Source: Clostridiales bacterium UBA3758 (GTDB lineage: Bacteria > Bacillota > Clostridia > Oscillospirales > Oscillospiraceae). From it: 13,711 nt of DNA. Positions 6,301 to 12,764 of the stretch are shown one piece after another; within the stretch, counting starts at the first letter, position 1, and the number at the start of each line of letters is the position of its first letter. The DNA lies in the NCBI GenBank assembly GCA_002371675.1, contig DFGE01000028.1:1-13711 (forward strand), read 5' to 3'. A program made the translations under genes and the position numbers. Below the pieces are notes generated by a model. That model was given only the letters and a program-made list of their open reading frames with translations, ran no database searches and was not told the DNA's origin.

Positions 6301-9300
6301 CGTCCTCCTCGAGGTTGATCTTCCAGGTGGAGAGGTTCATGGCGTAGTCGTAGACCTGAACCATCAGGTACGGATACACGCCTTCCTCGGAATCGGCAAA
6401 GAGCTGCGCGAGGTCGAAGCTGTAGTAGACTTCCTTGCCGCGGATGGTATCCTGCACGGCGCCGGAGTAGCTGATGAGATCGCCTTTGTCGTTGCGCAGG
6501 AGGACGGCCGCGACATACTGGTTGTCGTGCACGGTGACCATGAGGGTGTCGGAGGCAGCGCCGGTCTCGGTATCGGCTTCGGTCTCGCCCTCGTCGGGCT
6601 CAACCGGCTCCGCCTCGGTGGTGAGGCGCTCGACCTTGACGATGTCAGGCGCGGTATTGTCGATGACCGCAGGGACCGTCAGCGTCGCGCCATCGCCGGC
6701 AGCCTCCCAGTCGGTCGTGCCGTCGGGCGCGACGTAGTACTCGGGAACGGCCTGGAACATGAAGTTCAGCGAAGTGCCTTCCTTGACATGTCTGGGGATG
6801 AAATTCACCTTGCCGGTGGTGGCGGTGTTCGCCCAGGTGGCCTGGTTGCGGTTGTAGTAGGCGGCGGTGATGGGGCCGAGCTCGAACTCGGAGCCGACCG
6901 CCGTGCGGCCGTACTTGTCAACCGCGTAGAAGCGGCTGTTGCCCGCGTTGCGGATCAGGGAGAACTGAACGCCATAGAGCATATCGCCGTTCTCGCCGTT
7001 GATGGCGTTGCGCTCGGGCATGTAGGTCTCGTCGGAGATCAGCGGGTTGCCGCCAAAGATGTAGGGAGTGGATTCGTTGGCATACTTCACGAGGAAGCCT
7101 TCGATCATCTCGTTCTGGCCGTTGGCCACATAGAGGTACGGAACAATGCCCGCATCCTCGGCGCCGTCGCCGAAGCCGTACGAGTACTCGAGGACAGAGC
7201 CGCGGTCGAACATGTTGGCGTCGGTGATGCTGCCGTGATAGCCGAAAACGGGGATGGAGTGCTCCACGCCCAGGGCGCCGTCATTGGTGTCGCCCTCGCG
7301 GACGAAGAGGTAGCCCTCGATGTAGTTGCCGTTTACGTCCTCATAGTCGGACATGTCGTAGTAGACCGTGGCAGCGATGACGGCGGTCTCGCCGGCGGCG
7401 AGCTCGACAGCCGCGCCGTTGAGTTCCTCAAAGGCGAGCTTGGCGTCGGCGGTGTCAACGTTGCCGTCGCCGTCGAGGTCAGCGTACTCGAGATTGTAGA
7501 TCTCGGTGGTTTCGTCTGCGCACCAGTTCAGCAGGGTCTGGGCGTCCACACTGTTGGAGACGCCGTCGCCGTTGAAGTCCAGCGCGAGGCTGGCGGGCGC
7601 ATAGGCTTCGCCGTTCACCGCCCAGAGGATGGCGGCGGGAATGGGCAGCGCATAATTGGTGCGGAAGCCCTGCATGCAGTACTGGCTGAAGAAGTCGCCG
7701 TTGAGATACAGGGACATATCCTCTTCGGAGAAGTTGGTGACGGAGAAGCTGGTGCTGAAGGAGCCGTCCTTCACTTCGCCGACCTCGACCTTGACCTTGC
7801 CGTCGGCAATGGATTCGGCAGCGGAGGCGGGGGCGGTCTCGGGAACGGAGAGGATCTGGATCAGCGCGCGGGCGGTGATGGCGTTGTTCACGTCAGCGAG
7901 GCCGGCGCCCTGCTTGAGGATGGAGTAGTAATAACCGCCGGTCGCAGAGTCGAGCACGGGGACAGCCGTGGACATCAGCAGGCTCTGCGCGATGAAGCGC
8001 TCGTTCTGGCCGAGCTTTTCAACGAGGTTATTGTCGCGGATGTACTGCTTGAGAACAGCGGTGAGGCCGGCGATCTGGGGAGCGGCCATGGAGGTACCGG
8101 ACATGATCTCATAGGCCTTGCCGCCGGGCACAGCGCCGTTGACGGACCAGATGTTGCCGCCGGGCGCGGTGATTTCGGGCTTCATGGTCAGGCCGCCGTT
8201 GCCGCCCCAGGAGCTGAAGTCGCTCATGGTGTAGAAGGCGGGCTCAGTGCCGATGCCGGTGTTGACGAGGTTGGTCTCATCGGTGATCGTGAACTTGCCG
8301 GTGTAGTAGGTGGCGTCGCCCAGCGTCTTCTCTTCGGAGAGGGACTTGATCAGCGCGCCTTCGGCACGCGTGATGGAGACGACAGGAGCATGGTAGAGGT
8401 AACCGGTCAGGTTCAGACCGATGCTGCCGGCCTGGTTGTTGTAGATGATAACGCCGATAGCGCCGTTTGCAACGGCGGCGTTGGCCTTCTGATAGAAGGA
8501 GGTGGAGCCGCGGGAGCAGATGGCGATCTTGCCGGCCAGGACGGAAGCGAGAGCGGCAAAGTCCTCATCGGTGCCGTAGCCGTCGATGAAGATGTACTCC
8601 TGCTCGCCGACAAGGGTGCTCAGAGGAGCATTGCCGTACTCGTTGTTCTCCATGAAGAAGACGTTCGAGCCGTCGGAGAGAACGATCGGAGCGCCGGTCA
8701 TGCCCTTGTTGTCCACAGAGGCGACGGTGAAAGCGTTGGCATAGGTGCCGGGAGAGCCGCCGGTGTGGAAGTTGATGTCGTCCTCGTAGAGGTAGCCGTA
8801 CGGGGTCTGCTCCGCCCAGTAGTAGTTGTTGCCGGCGGAGATGGAGACGACGGAGTTGTTTTCCTTCAGGTTCTCGAGGATCTCAAGGTAAGTGTCGCTG
8901 GGGGTGAGGAAGCCTGCGCTGCCGGAGCCCAGGGACAGGTTGATGGCGTCCGCGCCCATGACCATGGCGTCCTCGATGGCGACCATGTAGTCAGAGTCAT
9001 AAGCGCCGCCGCCCTTGCCGAAGACCTTCATGATCATCAGCTGCGCGTCGGGAGCTTCGCCCTGCGTCAGCACGGAGCTCATATTGAGGGCCTTCTCGAA
9101 GCCGCCGTCCACGGGGATGTACCTGTTGGCGGCCGCGATGCCGGCGACGTGGGAGCCGTGCTCGCCCTGGGTGTCATTGTCGTGGGTGACGTCCAGATCG
9201 CTGTCAACATAGTTGGCGGCGAAGGGGACCTTCGCATCGCGGTAGACGCCGTCGGCGGAGCCGAGGCGGCCGGCGATGTTCAGCTGATCCCAAACAGCCC

Positions 9301-10051
9301 CGACGTCGTTCTCCGTCATGAGGACGATCGCCGCTTCGCCGGTCTCGGCGCGCTCAGCGTTCACCTCGTCGATGGCATACTGGAAAGCAGCCGCGTCGAA
9401 GGACTGGTGGTCGGTGTCCAGGCCGGTGTCGATGACGGCGATCTTGCTGCCCGCGCCGGTGTAACCCAGCAGCCAGGCGGCCTTCGCGCCGGACATCTCG
9501 CTGGCGGAGGCGTTCTCAACCTCATCCTCGCAGGGGAGGTAGAGGGTCTCGAGAACGACATCCCTGACGCCGATGACGTTCCGGATGGCTTCGATCTTCC
9601 CGTAGGGCACGTTGGCGGACATCATGTTGCCGGCCAGCGTGATATTCCAGACAACGTCGAGCTCGGCGCCGTCCAGAACCTCCGCGGAGATCTTGTTGGC
9701 AAGGGCATTCTGCTGGGCTTTCAGCCCGTTGCGGTAGCCCGCTGCGCTCGCAGGTGCGTAACCCGCGTCAAGAGCGGATGCATCGTTGAGCACGATGGAC
9801 ACGCGGACGATGTCATCGTCAGCGTAGAGGGGTTCTTCTTCCAGCTCAGCGGGATTGGCGAGCGGGAAGTCTTGGGGGACGGTGTCGTTGTCGACCTGTT
9901 GGAAAGGCAGTTCGACAGCGCTGCTGAAGGCCTGTTCCGCCTCTGCAGGCTCAGCGGCATTGTCATTGGCTGCAAAGCCGGACACGCCGAGAGACAGCAG
10001 CAGCGTCGCCGCCATCAGCAAGGACAGGAAACGTTTCCAGGTCCTACTCAT
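3395..10051 (-). CDS. Giant secreted subtilisin-family (S8) protease, multidomain
   Basis: This encodes 2218 residues. AAGGAGG (10066-10060) precedes the ATG by 8 nt. The signal peptide covers residues 1-27/28 (LLMAATLLLSLGVSGFA). An I9-like prosegment spans about 81-172. The S8 domain has D208 (AVIDTG), H298 (GEHGSHVAG), oxyanion N408 (SAGNN) and S654 (GTSMAAPQIAG). A PA-type insert at about 475-575 (GKIAICSRG) gives a lactocepin/C5a-peptidase-like layout. An Fn3-like region from about 750 is interrupted by a dockerin at 825-869 with two calcium loops, DFNGDGVSNSVD and DLDGDGNVDTAD. A Big_2 domain lies at 1257-1336, a propeller-like stretch at about 1341-1600, a Pro/Glu linker at 1612-1648, a cohesin-like domain at 1663-1757, and two 'HxWGEPxWxW' repeats at 1779-1925. 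The C-terminal module (1927-2218) ends LLKAMVLYNQSAKAYFG. There is no LPxTG, SLH or other anchor that I can see. It is extracellular and probably degrades host or dietary protein; its substrate is unknown. Confidence 0.96.
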   Translation of the reverse strand: MSRTWKRFLSLLMAATLLLSLGVSGFAANDNAAEPAEAEQAFSSAVELPFQQVDNDTVPQDFPLANPAELEEEPLYADDDIVRVSIVLNDASALDAGYAPASAAGYRNGLKAQQNALANKISAEVLDGAELDVVWNITLAGNMMSANVPYGKIEAIRNVIGVRDVVLETLYLPCEDEVENASASEMSGAKAAWLLGYTGAGSKIAVIDTGLDTDHQSFDAAAFQYAIDEVNAERAETGEAAIVLMTENDVGAVWDQLNIAGRLGSADGVYRDAKVPFAANYVDSDLDVTHDNDTQGEHGSHVAGIAAANRYIPVDGGFEKALNMSSVLTQGEAPDAQLMIMKVFGKGGGAYDSDYMVAIEDAMVMGADAINLSLGSGSAGFLTPSDTYLEILENLKENNSVVSISAGNNYYWAEQTPYGYLYEDDINFHTGGSPGTYANAFTVASVDNKGMTGAPIVLSDGSNVFFMENNEYGNAPLSTLVGEQEYIFIDGYGTDEDFAALASVLAGKIAICSRGSTSFYQKANAAVANGAIGVIIYNNQAGSIGLNLTGYLYHAPVVSITRAEGALIKSLSEEKTLGDATYYTGKFTITDETNLVNTGIGTEPAFYTMSDFSSWGGNGGLTMKPEITAPGGNIWSVNGAVPGGKAYEIMSGTSMAAPQIAGLTAVLKQYIRDNNLVEKLGQNERFIAQSLLMSTAVPVLDSATGGYYYSILKQGAGLADVNNAITARALIQILSVPETAPASAAESIADGKVKVEVGEVKDGSFSTSFSVTNFSEEDMSLYLNGDFFSQYCMQGFRTNYALPIPAAILWAVNGEAYAPASLALDFNGDGVSNSVDAQTLLNWCADETTEIYNLEYADLDGDGNVDTADAKLAFEELNGAAVELAAGETAVIAATVYYDMSDYEDVNGNYIEGYLFVREGDTNDGALGVEHSIPVFGYHGSITDANMFDRGSVLEYSYGFGDGAEDAGIVPYLYVANGQNEMIEGFLVKYANESTPYIFGGNPLISDETYMPERNAINGENGDMLYGVQFSLIRNAGNSRFYAVDKYGRTAVGSEFELGPITAAYYNRNQATWANTATTGKVNFIPRHVKEGTSLNFMFQAVPEYYVAPDGTTDWEAAGDGATLTVPAVIDNTAPDIVKVERLTTEAEPVEPDEGETEADTETGAASDTLMVTVHDNQYVAAVLLRNDKGDLISYSGAVQDTIRGKEVYYSFDLAQLFADSEEGVYPYLMVQVYDYAMNLSTWKINLEEDVSVAEVESVTVTPAEATVIGTGTVQLSADVRPWGIDDTVFWSSSDESVATVDDNGVVRGVAEGTVTITAVSALNEEVYGSSEITVKFIEKELNGIVWDENGEVFFSDFNLKTLPAYTKLSENMRLPLAGTAYGADGTLYVSSFDSQDWVSTLYTVDEETFELTEIGPSEIGYMDICSAPSLGDNILMAVYGPYLVIVDASTGDYIGYMDLSSYTNGNSLIGIAYEEQYYHPSYGNTDWVWLVDTAGNLYQTGVLPYNGSYSRFNVSTVGNLGFSSDTDYFSSLYYDGVSLYWSRFNANAQDIIMVDDIYNDGSVYQAGFFADNVWPAAGLYESGINPATGFTEIGADHAAEQIDSSAEFLTHIEPLVDRSVEESVPVEEPIEEPVAPEAPVETEEPAGNVGGLTGIKDLGGDADVEKIDTEVTVYIKADELTNNGKIVIDYDPATATLLSVLPSVQYKGVLDQTERLGHYVLAYVDLDGIKADGVILTLKFAEGSTGTVSITTEELNSEDEMGKEELVFLGSTEVALDHEHVWGEPVWTWYTDGETPTATATFKCEEDGASRTLEAVITLETTPATCEEGGENVFTATVEFNGETFTDTYTVELEALGHDWGEPTWEWDGTAAATATFVCKRDSEHVEAIEAELSHEFADGALLYTATVEFEGETYTDTKTAPIPVQVKSTSMDVGEKFTLNLYLALSDELLADENATLTLNDVTYKLSEGHERVSRGETMYGFRYSLAPKTFNDEIVARVFDGKGNAVVILDRDNNDVTETGYVYTAQQYIDKALATYTEGDLRNLFEALNDFGSYAQTYFKYNTENIAETLCDLSVVSADELADYQPVIQIIDESKLSYGGTTLVLDDSIIVRQYVKLAEGVAAEDLVFTVNGEEVTPALKAGRYYVQTGNISAVEFDTPVVFQILDKDGNVLYNSEYSVFSYVNSALNKEGMNEDLLNLLKAMVLYNQSAKAYFG

Positions 10052-10126
10052 GCTTCTTTCCTCCTTGATAAGATTCTATATAAGGTGTTGCCACTTTATA
10101 TACATTATAATAATATCCGCAGCCGC

Positions 10127-10594
10127 TCAGGCTGTCGCGCTTGGGGTGGAGGCGGCTCCGGGCTGCAGCTCGTTGACGGTATCCTTGCTCACGCTGCGCA
10201 CGCCCTCGACCAGCCGCACGACCGGGATCTCCTTCTCCGGGAGATTCACGGCGAGCACATTTCCGGTCTTGATGCGCCACACGACGTCCAGCTCATGACC
10301 CAGTGCCTCCTCGATGGCGGCGATCACGGCGTCGGGCTCGGCGTTCTTCTCCAGGGCGATTGACACGCGGACGCTGGGGTTTTTCAGCTTGTTGGGGTCC
10401 AATTCGCTCTCCTCCGCTCTCTCTGCCCCGTTCTCCGGCTCTACCGTGGGGGCGGGGCTTTGCACGGCGGCGTCCGGCGAGGGCCGCGCCGCCTCGGGCT
10501 CTGCGCTGTCCGCGGCGGGAGCCGCTCCGCAGCCGGCAAGGAGCAGGCAGGCGGCAAGCAGGAGGCATGGGATCAGTCCGGTTCGCTTTTTCAT
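10127..10594 (-). CDS. Lipoprotein with standalone I9-like propeptide/inhibitor domain
   Basis: This encodes 155 residues. The N-terminus is a lipoprotein signal with lipobox LLAGC and lipidated C22, followed by a Pro/Ala/Glu-rich tether (23-70). Residues 75-143 resemble the prosegment of the S8 protease encoded next in the operon: VRVSI (75-79 versus 82-86 of the protease), ELDVVW (101-106 versus 130-135), GN (111-112 versus 141-142) and GVRSV/GVRDV (131-135 versus 161-165). Prosegments of this kind (family I9) fold and inhibit their subtilase, and free-standing versions are known as inhibitors. I infer a membrane-tethered inhibitor or folding helper of the neighbouring protease. The ATG is supported by AAGGAG 11 nt upstream; a second GGAGG touches the ATG. 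It is first in the operon, with 75 AT-rich nt before the protease gene. The inhibitor function is not proven by sequence alone. Confidence 0.88.
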   Translation of the reverse strand: MKKRTGLIPCLLLAACLLLAGCGAAPAADSAEPEAARPSPDAAVQSPAPTVEPENGAERAEESELDPNKLKNPSVRVSIALEKNAEPDAVIAAIEEALGHELDVVWRIKTGNVLAVNLPEKEIPVVRLVEGVRSVSKDTVNELQPGAASTPSATA

Positions 10595-10696
10595 CCTCCG
10601 CCACTCTCCTTCCCCGGAAGGATATACCGCAGGCCCGAATAAATATCCGCCGGGTCAGGCGCTGCTTTTGCTCACAGCGCTGGCGGGATTTTATTT

Positions 10697-10725
10697 ATTA
10701 TACAGAAAGTTGGCAAAATATTCAA
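10697..10725 (-). promoter_or_regulatory. Promoter of the protease operon (proximal)
   Basis: On the minus strand there is a -35 TTGAAT (10725-10720), a 17-nt spacer and a -10 TATAAT (10702-10697). The predicted start near 10690 gives a leader of about 95 nt before the lipoprotein ATG. The leader holds GCGCTG...CAGCGC and CCGCC...GGCGG arms that could nest into one stem. Confidence 0.85.
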
Positions 10726-10801
10726 TAATTATTTCATTATTTCCGCAGGAAACAATTCACAAAAGTTTTCCGGCGCTGCCTGACAGACTTGGCAAAAGCG
10801 T

Positions 10802-10888
10802 CTAATCACGGCGCTGAAAGCGTCCTGCTGCGGGAGCCGGAAGGGTACAAGGAAGCCTCTCCATTCCGGCATTTGGAAAAAGAAGCAT
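10802..10888 (-). CDS. Possible 28-residue leader peptide
   Basis: An ATG at 10888 opens a 28-codon frame (MLLFPNAGMERL to GRFQRRD) ending in TAG. It starts about 17 nt downstream of the start predicted from the strong promoter at 10912-10940, and AAGGGG lies 6 nt before the ATG. It could be a leader peptide or a chance frame within a small RNA or long 5' leader. No family is recognised and composition is uninformative. Confidence 0.25.
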   Translation of the reverse strand: MLLFPNAGMERLPCTLPAPAAGRFQRRD

Positions 10889-10911
10889 ATTCTTCCCCTT
10901 ATTATATGAAC

Positions 10912-10940
10912 ATTGTACGCTTGTGCTCTCCTTTTGTCAA
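10912..10940 (-). promoter_or_regulatory. Strong consensus promoter, distal to the protease operon
   Basis: On the minus strand there is a perfect -35 TTGACA (10940-10935), a 17-nt spacer and a -10 TACAAT (10917-10912). It is the closest to consensus in the window, yet no ordinary gene follows for over 300 nt. It either drives a long-leader transcript of the protease operon or a small RNA. Confidence 0.85.
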
Positions 10941-10991
10941 TCCTGTTCCGATTTCGATATGCGTAAAGATACATTTGGAAAACTTTGTTCC

Positions 10992-11020
10992 TTGTCGTAT
11001 GCAGCCGCAACATTTATACT
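10992..11020 (+). promoter_or_regulatory. Promoter of the small two-helix membrane protein gene
   Basis: A -35 TTGTCG (10992-10997), a 17-nt spacer and a -10 TATACT (11015-11020) predict a start near 11027 and a leader of about 50 nt. Confidence 0.6.
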
Positions 11021-11078
11021 CTTGATCGGAATAACCGGGCACACATCCCGCCCGGGCAGAAAAGGGAGAGAGGCTCGG

Positions 11079-11333
11079 ATGCCTGTGAAGAAGATATTCC
11101 GGCGCATGCTCGCCATGTGCCCCGCCGCCTGGCGCATCACGCTCGCAAGTCTGCGGATCGGCTGTCTGCTGCTGGCGGCGGCGCTGCTCCTGCTCGCCGC
11201 TTGGCGCGCCGACCCCGTCGGAAGCCGGATACTCTACATACGCGCGCACGCGCTCAACGAGAGCTGCCAGGCGCTGCTGCTGGTCTCCATGCTGGCCGCG
11301 GCGATCGTGGAAGATCAGCACACGGCGCGGTAG
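11079..11333 (+). CDS. Small two-helix membrane protein, conserved-hypothetical type
   Basis: This encodes 84 residues, MPVKKIFRRMLAMCPAAWRI to VEDQHTAR. The ATG at 11079 is chosen over upstream in-frame starts because GGGAG lies 11 nt before it and the predicted promoter start is at about 11027. A basic N-terminus (KKIFRR) precedes a first helix at about 28-42 (GCLLLAAALLLLAAW). A second helix lies at about 65-77 (ALLLVSMLAAAIV), with a short loop between, so both ends are probably cytoplasmic. I recall similar 'CPAAWR'-type small membrane proteins in clostridial genomes but know of no function. It is followed after 65 nt by the CapA-family gene, which has its own promoter. Confidence 0.7.
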   Translation: MPVKKIFRRMLAMCPAAWRITLASLRIGCLLLAAALLLLAAWRADPVGSRILYIRAHALNESCQALLLVSMLAAAIVEDQHTAR

Positions 11334-11336
11334 CAC

Positions 11337-11365
11337 TTGCATTCCGGCGCGCGGTCGGGTATAAT
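11337..11365 (+). promoter_or_regulatory. Promoter of the CapA-family gene
   Basis: A -35 TTGCAT (11337-11342), a 17-nt spacer and a perfect -10 TATAAT (11360-11365) sit directly after the stop of the preceding gene. The start is expected near 11372. Confidence 0.8.
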
Positions 11366-11398
11366 AGCCCCGCATTCTTTTGCGAGGTATCAAAGCGA

Positions 11399-12532
11399 AT
11401 GAAAAAAACAAAGCTGCTGCCCACCGCCGTGCTGGCGGTGCTGATCCTTGTCCTGGGCGTCCTGACCGTCAAACGCGCGACGCTCCGGGAGCTCGAGGTC
11501 GCCCTGCCGACCCTCTCCCCTGCGCCCGCCCCCGCCGAGGAGTCCGCGCCCGTCTTCGAGGAGCGCGACTATGTGATCTCCTGCATTGGGGACTGTACGC
11601 TGGCCTCCCACCAGTTCGCCTCCTTCGCCGCGTCCTACCGCGGGCGGATCGGAGACGATTATGCCAAGCCCTTCTCCGCCACCGCCCAGTATTTTGCCGA
11701 CGACGAGCTTACGCTCTCCAACCTCGAGTGCACGCTCTCGGACAAAAAGCTGCAGTCCATGGAGCAGTATTTCTTCCTGGCTCCCACCGCCTACGCGCAG
11801 ATCCTGACGCAGGGCGGAGTGGACTTCGTGACCACTGCCAACAACCACATGGAGGACTTCGGCGAGCAGGGCGTCCTTGACACCTACGCCGCACTCGAGG
11901 CCGCCGGCCTGCCCTACGGCAAGGAGGGCGAGGCGCAGATCATCGAGACGCGCAGCGGCCTCAAGATCGGCATCTACTGCGCCTACAACCACCTCAAGCC
12001 CGACCTTGACGCCGCCGTAGCCGCCGTCACTTCTCTGCGTCTGCAGGGCGCGGAGTACATCGTCTGCATGTTCCACTGGGGCAAGGAGCTCTACTACTCC
12101 CCCAACGACGAGCAAATCACCCTGGCCCACGCCTGCATCGACGCCGGCGCGGATCTCATCTACGGCAGCCACACCCATTGCCTGCAGCCCATCGAGGCCT
12201 ACGGCGACGGCATCATCCTCTATTCGCTGGGCAACTGGACCTTCGGCGGCAGCACCTCCCCCACGGATAAGGACACCGCCATCGTGCAGCTGACTATCCA
12301 CCGGAATGCCGACGGGAGCCTCAAGTGCACCGGCATCAAGCGCATCCCCTGCTGCGTCTCCGGCCGTCCGGTGAACGAGGGCTACTCCGGCGACAATTAC
12401 AACGACTACATCCCCACCCCCTATACCGAGGGCAGCGACGCCTACCAGCGCGCGCTGAGCAAGCTCGACGGCACCTTCCAGCCCGATTCCGAGGGCCGCG
12501 ACTACTCCGACGTCTACGCCCAATACGGCTGA
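11399..12532 (+). CDS. CapA-family (PGA_cap) metallophosphatase-like protein, membrane-anchored
   Basis: This encodes 377 residues. GAGG (11384-11387) lies 11 nt before the ATG. Residues about 5-23 form a signal anchor (LLPTAVLAVLILVLGVLTV), followed by a Pro/Ala/Glu linker (35-52) and one PGA_cap calcineurin-like domain. Metal-site marks of the fold are in order: IGDCTLA with D65, SNLECTLS with N108 and E110, TANNHMEDFG with N148-N149-H150, MFHWGKE with H226, YGSHTHCLQP with H258 and H260, and YSLGNWTFGG with N279. The family is named after CapA of poly-gamma-glutamate capsule synthesis, but isolated members like this have no capBCE neighbours and no proven role; a surface-polymer or cell-envelope function is inference. 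Transcription is from its own promoter, and the transcript would run into repeat element copy 2 before reaching a terminator. Confidence 0.93.
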   Translation: MKKTKLLPTAVLAVLILVLGVLTVKRATLRELEVALPTLSPAPAPAEESAPVFEERDYVISCIGDCTLASHQFASFAASYRGRIGDDYAKPFSATAQYFADDELTLSNLECTLSDKKLQSMEQYFFLAPTAYAQILTQGGVDFVTTANNHMEDFGEQGVLDTYAALEAAGLPYGKEGEAQIIETRSGLKIGIYCAYNHLKPDLDAAVAAVTSLRLQGAEYIVCMFHWGKELYYSPNDEQITLAHACIDAGADLIYGSHTHCLQPIEAYGDGIILYSLGNWTFGGSTSPTDKDTAIVQLTIHRNADGSLKCTGIKRIPCCVSGRPVNEGYSGDNYNDYIPTPYTEGSDAYQRALSKLDGTFQPDSEGRDYSDVYAQYG

Positions 12533-12545
12533 CATATCGAAGCTG

Positions 12546-12577
12546 ATATAAAAAAATAAGAAGCCCCCCGGGGCTTC
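12546..12577 (-). terminator. Outer left hairpin of element copy 2, minus-strand terminator
   Basis: The stem GAAGCCCC (12560-12567) with GGGGCTTC (12570-12577) is followed on the minus strand by TTATTTTTTTATAT. It would end leftward tatD transcripts after they cross the element and just before the CapA-family stop. Confidence 0.8.
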
Positions 12578-12757
12578 AGACTGTAGACAAACCCTTGCGG
12601 CAATGGTTCGTTTCGCATGGGGAGATTGTGAAGAGGGGACGGTAATCCCCTCTTCACGTTTAATATATGCAAAAATGGAAACTTTTTCGGAAGTTTCCAT
12701 TTTTGCCTTTCAAGCTGTAGACACTTTGTCGACAGCTTGAAGCCCCCGGGGGGCTTC
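12560..12757 (-). repeat. Hairpin-rich intergenic element, copy 2 (inverted)
   Basis: This has the same hairpin order as copy 1, read on the minus strand. The outer hairpin is 12739-12757, and hairpin B pairs 12709-12723 with 12727-12741 (one mismatch). Hairpin C pairs 12669-12684 with 12691-12706 (16 bp), and hairpin D pairs 12628-12639 with 12646-12657 (12 bp). A decayed hairpin E lies around 12596-12624, and the other outer hairpin is 12560-12577. The core at 12572-12744 has the same 19-bp terminal inverted repeats: one end is identical to copy 1 and the other differs at one base. It fills the gap between the convergent 3' ends of the CapA-family and TatD-family genes. Stems C and D differ from copy 1 by paired, compensatory substitutions. 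Confidence 0.87.
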
Positions 12758-12764
12758 TTTTTTT
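12739..12764 (+). terminator. Outer right hairpin of element copy 2, plus-strand terminator
   Basis: A 9-bp stem (12739-12747 with 12749-12757, offset by one G) is followed on the plus strand by seven T residues. It would end CapA-family transcripts after they cross the element; its T-run touches the tatD stop codon. Confidence 0.85.

Larger units (their letters stand above)
10595..11078. other. 484-bp divergent regulatory region without a clear gene
   Basis: This region lies between the leftward lipoprotein gene and the rightward small membrane protein. It holds two minus-strand promoters (10697-10725 and 10912-10940), one plus-strand promoter (10992-11020), a long imperfect hairpin with GCCGGAA/TTCCGGC ends at about 10836-10870, and the octamer CGGCGCTG in two direct copies (about 10772-10779 and 10809-10816). 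Apart from a 28-codon mini-ORF listed separately, I see no convincing coding sequence. Confidence 0.6.

Noticed and set aside
10052..10126. Internal promoter or terminator between the lipoprotein and protease genes
   Set aside because: A TATAAT-like box exists in the AT-rich gap, but no acceptable -35 is 16-18 nt upstream, and the only stem (CAGCC/GGCTG) is too short for a terminator.
3071..10363. A 2430-codon open frame on the plus strand, antisense to the protease and lipoprotein genes
   Set aside because: It is codon-aligned with the real genes. It stays open only because the sense frames avoid TTA, CTA and TCA codons through codon bias, and it ends where the lipoprotein uses a TCA serine codon. 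The product is Val/Gly/Asp-rich noise with no signal, domain or ribosome site.
10729..11013. A 94-codon minus-strand frame in the divergent regulatory region
   Set aside because: It spans two promoters, has no ribosome site, and its composition is unlike the neighbouring genes.
11390..12700. A 436-codon minus-strand frame opposite the CapA-family gene
   Set aside because: It is a shadow frame: the CapA reading has all family metal motifs, while this one has none and runs into the repeat element.
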